A stretch of DNA of 64,000 bases, from positions 98,674-162,673 of the forward strand of contig QVRM01004850.1 in NCBI GenBank assembly GCA_003439945.1. Direction: 5' to 3'. Within the stretch, counting starts at the first letter, position 1; the number at the start of each line of letters is the position of its first letter. Made by a program: the position numbers and the translations under genes. Below the pieces are notes generated by a model. That model had not been told where the DNA came from. It ran no database searches and worked only from the letters and a program-made list of their open reading frames with translations. Below, piece by piece: positions 60,401 through 64,000 of the stretch. This DNA is from Dermanyssus gallinae. Taxonomy: Eukaryota > Arthropoda > Arachnida > Mesostigmata > Dermanyssidae.

Positions 60401-62806
60401 GTGACATGATTACTCATTGTGCCTGACTGACATCGATCATGGTTTTGTCAAAATACACTCTTGAAAAGCTCTTGAAGCTTTACTGAAATCGTCGGAACGG
60501 GGCGACATAATAAACCACTGTAGATATTCTGCACTGACGAAAACCTATATCGAAATAATACCTTTCGAGCCCGTCGAATGGCCAGTTGTCATTTTCTCTT
60601 CTTTCAAGGAGGTTGTTATGAATTTCAGACTATCCTTCATCTTCTACTGGATTGGACTCACCATGAGGTATAATTTTGATGTACCGACGGCCTATAAGAT
60701 ACCCCCAAAAGTCCTTGTGGCAGTCACGCGAGATAACCCGCCAGTATGGCCGTTTCGGACAAAGCGAGGTTGGGTATATATTATATATTCAAAATTAAAC
60801 GCTTCTCAAACGCGTAAAAACGTGGAAATTTAACCTCAGAATGGAAGCTATAAAATAAGATTCGGATATTAACGTTAATAAGCATCATGTATATACTTAT
60901 GAATCATCTTATTAGGCCTGATTCATCTGCAACTAATTAATGTTATTAGGCCTGATTTATATGCTACTGTGCTAACTAACTGAAGGTCCCGTATACGGTT
61001 TGTAAAAACTAAAAGAGTCACCACTTCACATAGACGTAAGATAAATTATAGTGTAGGTTAGAGTCTCAATCAAACTGCTGGAGCTCATTAGACACAGGAA
61101 TCGAAAAGCAACTGCGTTGTAATCACGTCCGATGAATTTACTCTACGCTACGATATCACTAAGTTGGTCCAGCCTCTATCACGCCTAGCCACATTCGAGG
61201 AGAGGAGCCATTAGAGACTGCCCACAAATATCCACGCTAAAAAGATAATATAGTGCGACTATTGCGTACAGCCTCAAATTTCCGGACGCTTTTGCGGTTT
61301 GTACTATTTATACAGCATTCACACAAATGGCTGTTTACCGTATGCTCAATGCAAGCCCAATACTATCGCACATTGCTGGATACAACGTAATGCCTAGAAT
61401 ACGTTGAGAGGTCGCTAGTCGCTTCCAAAGAATAATCATTGTAATAATATTACATTTACATTTCGAGCTAATGAATGTTTAGCAAAATTGAGTTGTGCAG
61501 AATTTTTTTCCCGTTTGACTGCAGGTGTTGTGTTCTAGGTGAGCATATGCTGAAGCAGTGGAAAGCACCGTGCACGGAAACCAATGCAATAAAATGCATG
61601 TTACATGTATATTGAAGGATATGTTAAGCTATTGTGCCTAGCGGGCGTGTATAGCCACAATCACGTATCCGTTTTGTTTAAGCCAGCTAAAAAAACAATA
61701 CAGCGAGAGAAAGAGTACGGGGAATACTTTAGTGAACTGGCACCGTCTGGTGTCCCTATGGAAGCTGCGTCACTCCACGGCTACATAAAAATATTTGTTT
61801 TATATGTAAAATCTAGTATTTCGTCTAGTACCATGTGTACGCTAAAAATGTATTATCGTTTGGACTCTCGCTCCGTGCTGTGGTCCGCTATCAACAGCAT
61901 CAGCCGTTGGTACAGCGAATATGATATGGATTCTCCGTCACGAAATTTCTCATTCTGAAACGTGGCGCACCCATCTATACTATCAGCTCAACGAATCAAA
62001 ACAGCCAAGCGCCAATGTTACGTAGGACCTAAGTATGTTAATCTCGAATTTCTCTGCATATATTGGATAAACAGTCAAAACTATGTACATCTACGCATGT
62101 AACACATGATATTCCGGTGCTTCATCATTAAGGATTTAACGGTGTATACTCATCTGTATAAATCAATTCAGCTATTTTGAGATTTATATTGCTTACCCGT
62201 CAGGAGCCCCTTGATAGGCACGACTGACGGTATTTAGAAATGATTCCTGAAAAAGCTTTGTAGAAGATGTGTAGTATTTCGTCACTGTTGACTTTATTTA
62301 AGAACAACAACATACGTGTACTATCACAACAGGTGAGCTCAAATATTATTGATCACTTTTTATGTGCGAATGAAGGATCGCATGAACCAATATTATTTGT
62401 ACCTAAGTGTATCGCAAAGACTGAAATCATCAACAATATATATGTCGGGCGTGCAAACAGATTAAGGTGGCTTCGCACGCTTTCCTGCATCCCAACATCT
62501 CCCACTCGCTATTCTGTAAATAAATATTTTTATAGTTTACTAAAGGAGTATATGTATTAAAAAAAATGCTGGTAAAATGCATGATGTACGGACGTCATTG
62601 CTAAAACCACGGTAGTGTCGGACATACAAACCTACTAAAATCTAGCGGGTTCCTATCACAAATAAGGATTCTTGGCCTTTGAGGAGCGCCCCAAACAAGG
62701 GCTTTGTATGTCAGAGTATTCCCAAATAAAGCACTTATAAACAAAGGCCTGCATTACGATGCATCCTAGCGTCGTATCTAGAAGTCCGATCTTAAATATA
62801 TATATA

Positions 62807-62810
<4 letters not shown>

Positions 62811-62865
<55 letters not shown>
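62811..62865. repeat. (AT)n microsatellite
   Basis: About 55 nt of AT dinucleotides; a shorter tract follows at about 63101-63129. Confidence 0.95.
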
Positions 62866-62869
<4 letters not shown>

Positions 62870-62919
62870 CTAATAGTTTCAAGTTTATTCACCATAAATT
62901 GGTAGTGTATTACAAAAAT

Positions 62920-63097
62920 TCACATATAATTTTGTAGGCTAATAATATCGTTAACACGTGCTTGTAGTGACGGTGTTTCGATAAACGAGCAAGTGAGTAT
63001 GTGGTATCGTCCGATATTGCACTCGCCACAATATTTACATACGCATTCGTCAATTTCATAACAATTTCCTCTTAAGCACAAAAGGTGGTGGTAGCCG

Positions 63098-63110
<13 letters not shown>
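62920..63110 (-). mobile_element. Retrotransposon Cys/His tail fragment (same family as the 19.0-20.0 kb copy)
   Basis: On the - strand, directly after an (AT)n tract, the frame reads WHGYHHLLCLRGNC, then CVCKYCGECN and RYHILTCS. It reproduces the HGxHHxLC, CxCxxC and YHxxxC pattern of the three + strand copies. Only the terminal part is present. Confidence 0.68.
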
Positions 63111-63133
<23 letters not shown>

Positions 63134-63215
63134 CCGACATAGCCCGCCGGCAAATTTATTTGTCCATGTTGTCTGTTATCACAATGTGTCACATAACGCA
63201 CTGAAAACTAACGAC

Positions 63216-63990
63216 TCAAGGCTCTAGGTCCAAGATGGGGCTGGTCCACCTGGCCAAAGTTCCTCTCACCGACGCGGCGTTCCCCCTCTGAACGTCTAAC
63301 GACAAGCGCTGCAGTAAGTACTCCCCCGCTCTTTTGTCTCCTGTAGCAACCACCAATCTTCTCCCGACGTCTCTGAGTAATTTTTTGGTAAGCAACCCTG
63401 GTCCCCCCAACGTCTCAAAAGCTTGAGGTGAGAACAAGTGGGGATAGTCCAGGCTTGAGTACTTCCTGCACTTGGCTGTTTCCGCTAAGGCAACCGCATG
63501 CCCAGGGCGGGCTGCGCCAGTACCGACCATTGAAGGGGCTAAAGAGTCGGTAACAGTCGCGTCCCACACCAGCATCTGGCCCCCGATCGAATGGGGTCAG
63601 AGTCATTTCGTCAGGCCTTTTTTCCGTCATCTCTGACTAAGCCGGGGGGCTCCAGCACACATGGGTAGCCTGCCAACCGTAATCCTCTGCAGAACGTCTT
63701 GTTCAGGGCCGAGTGGCGTGCGCGATCCTGCCTGAACTCTGGGCGCAAGAAAGACCGTGGTGGCCTAGGGAGTCGACTTCGTCACCACAACCACAGCGAT
63801 GGGGGGAAACCAGTTCTGCTCCAACTCTCACACCGACTAATATTCGTGTAGATTCATCGTCTAAAAGGGTACCCAGTGAGGACTCGGGAGCGCGTGTAGC
63901 CATACGCTTGCACCCGGCGAGGAGGACGGCTTGTAACCTCGCTTTGTCCGCGTTGGAAGTTGCTCGGCTCCACAGGTCGCTCTAATCGAC
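63216..63990 (-). mobile_element. Retroelement 3' part, SGGPDG family, reaching the window's right end
   Basis: On the - strand in order: [20 protein letters not shown] then [10 protein letters not shown] (zinc-finger-like); [63 protein letters not shown]. The block order matches the C-terminal region of reverse transcriptase polyproteins common in arthropods. At least two frameshifts separate the blocks. The element may continue beyond the window. Confidence 0.8.
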
Positions 63991-64000
63991 GGTCGTGTAT

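Larger units (their letters stand above)
54345..62790. other. Gene-poor AT-rich interval
   Basis: No exon, RNA gene or recognised transposon. Open frames up to about 125 codons (57008-57382, 61605-61958, both +) show no family features or splice context. A 33-nt tandem duplication (55438) and a strong palindrome (57416) are annotated separately. Confidence 0.55.

Noticed and set aside
61605..61958. 117-aa + frame, and similarly 57008-57382, 40625-41014 and 17714-18079
   Set aside because: No recognisable domain, composition bias or splice context. Such lengths occur by chance in a window this size.
62656..62895. YIYIYI-containing open frames across (AT)n tracts, here and at many other sites
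   Set aside because: Pure translation of AT dinucleotides.

Overview
The window is animal nuclear DNA, almost certainly from an arthropod. It has GT-AG introns, dense (AT)n microsatellites, trinucleotide-rich stretches and decayed non-LTR retrotransposons, and no bacterial gene architecture. The receptor phosphatase resembles insect Ptp10D. A mite or tick source is plausible from the general look of the sequence, but that is inference.

Two real genes dominate and converge. On the + strand (3836-10770) lies the 3' part of a receptor tyrosine phosphatase of the Ptp10D / vertebrate R3 (PTPRB-PTPRJ) type. It has about six fibronectin III units, a membrane segment and one intact catalytic domain (WPDFGVP loop, [10 protein letters not shown] signature). 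Its 5' exons are probably outside the window. Its 3' end has a possible cassette exon switching C-termini, a one-base frame disruption just after the catalytic domain, and a roughly 2-kb reading frame beyond the stop interrupted only by two TGA-C codons.

On the - strand (49273 down to 21709) lies a sarcalumenin-like gene, an EHD/dynamin-family GTPase of the sarco/endoplasmic reticulum lumen. I could chain 22 coding exons in phase: an N-terminal signal anchor, very long Asp/Glu-rich exons, then a GTPase domain with [12 protein letters not shown] and NKAD motifs split over many small exons, including a 24-nt microexon. The same first three exons also join in phase to a different terminal exon (36248-36460) with its own stop and AATAAA signal. 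This predicts a separate 162-aa single-pass protein, an arrangement reminiscent of the ASPH/junctin locus.

The rest is intergenic or intronic DNA with retroelement fragments of at least three families. One is a reverse transcriptase family with a shared Cys/His C-terminus (about 19.0-20.0, 37.1-38.2, 39.7-40.2 and 62.9-63.1 kb). A second is an SGGPDG/LDD reverse transcriptase family (41.2-42.5, 51.0-51.3 and 63.2-64.0 kb). A third is an R1/I-like family (25.8-26.2 and 51.9-54.3 kb). There are also three copies of a 60-bp repeat bounded by (AT)n, tRNA-like SINE remnants, (CAA)n/(TTG)n tracts around the sarcalumenin-like first exon and near the phosphatase 3' end, and a 20-bp-arm palindrome at 57.4 kb. 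The interval 54.4-62.8 kb holds no gene I recognise.

Exon borders were assigned by reading splice sites and checking phase by eye; no alignment was run.
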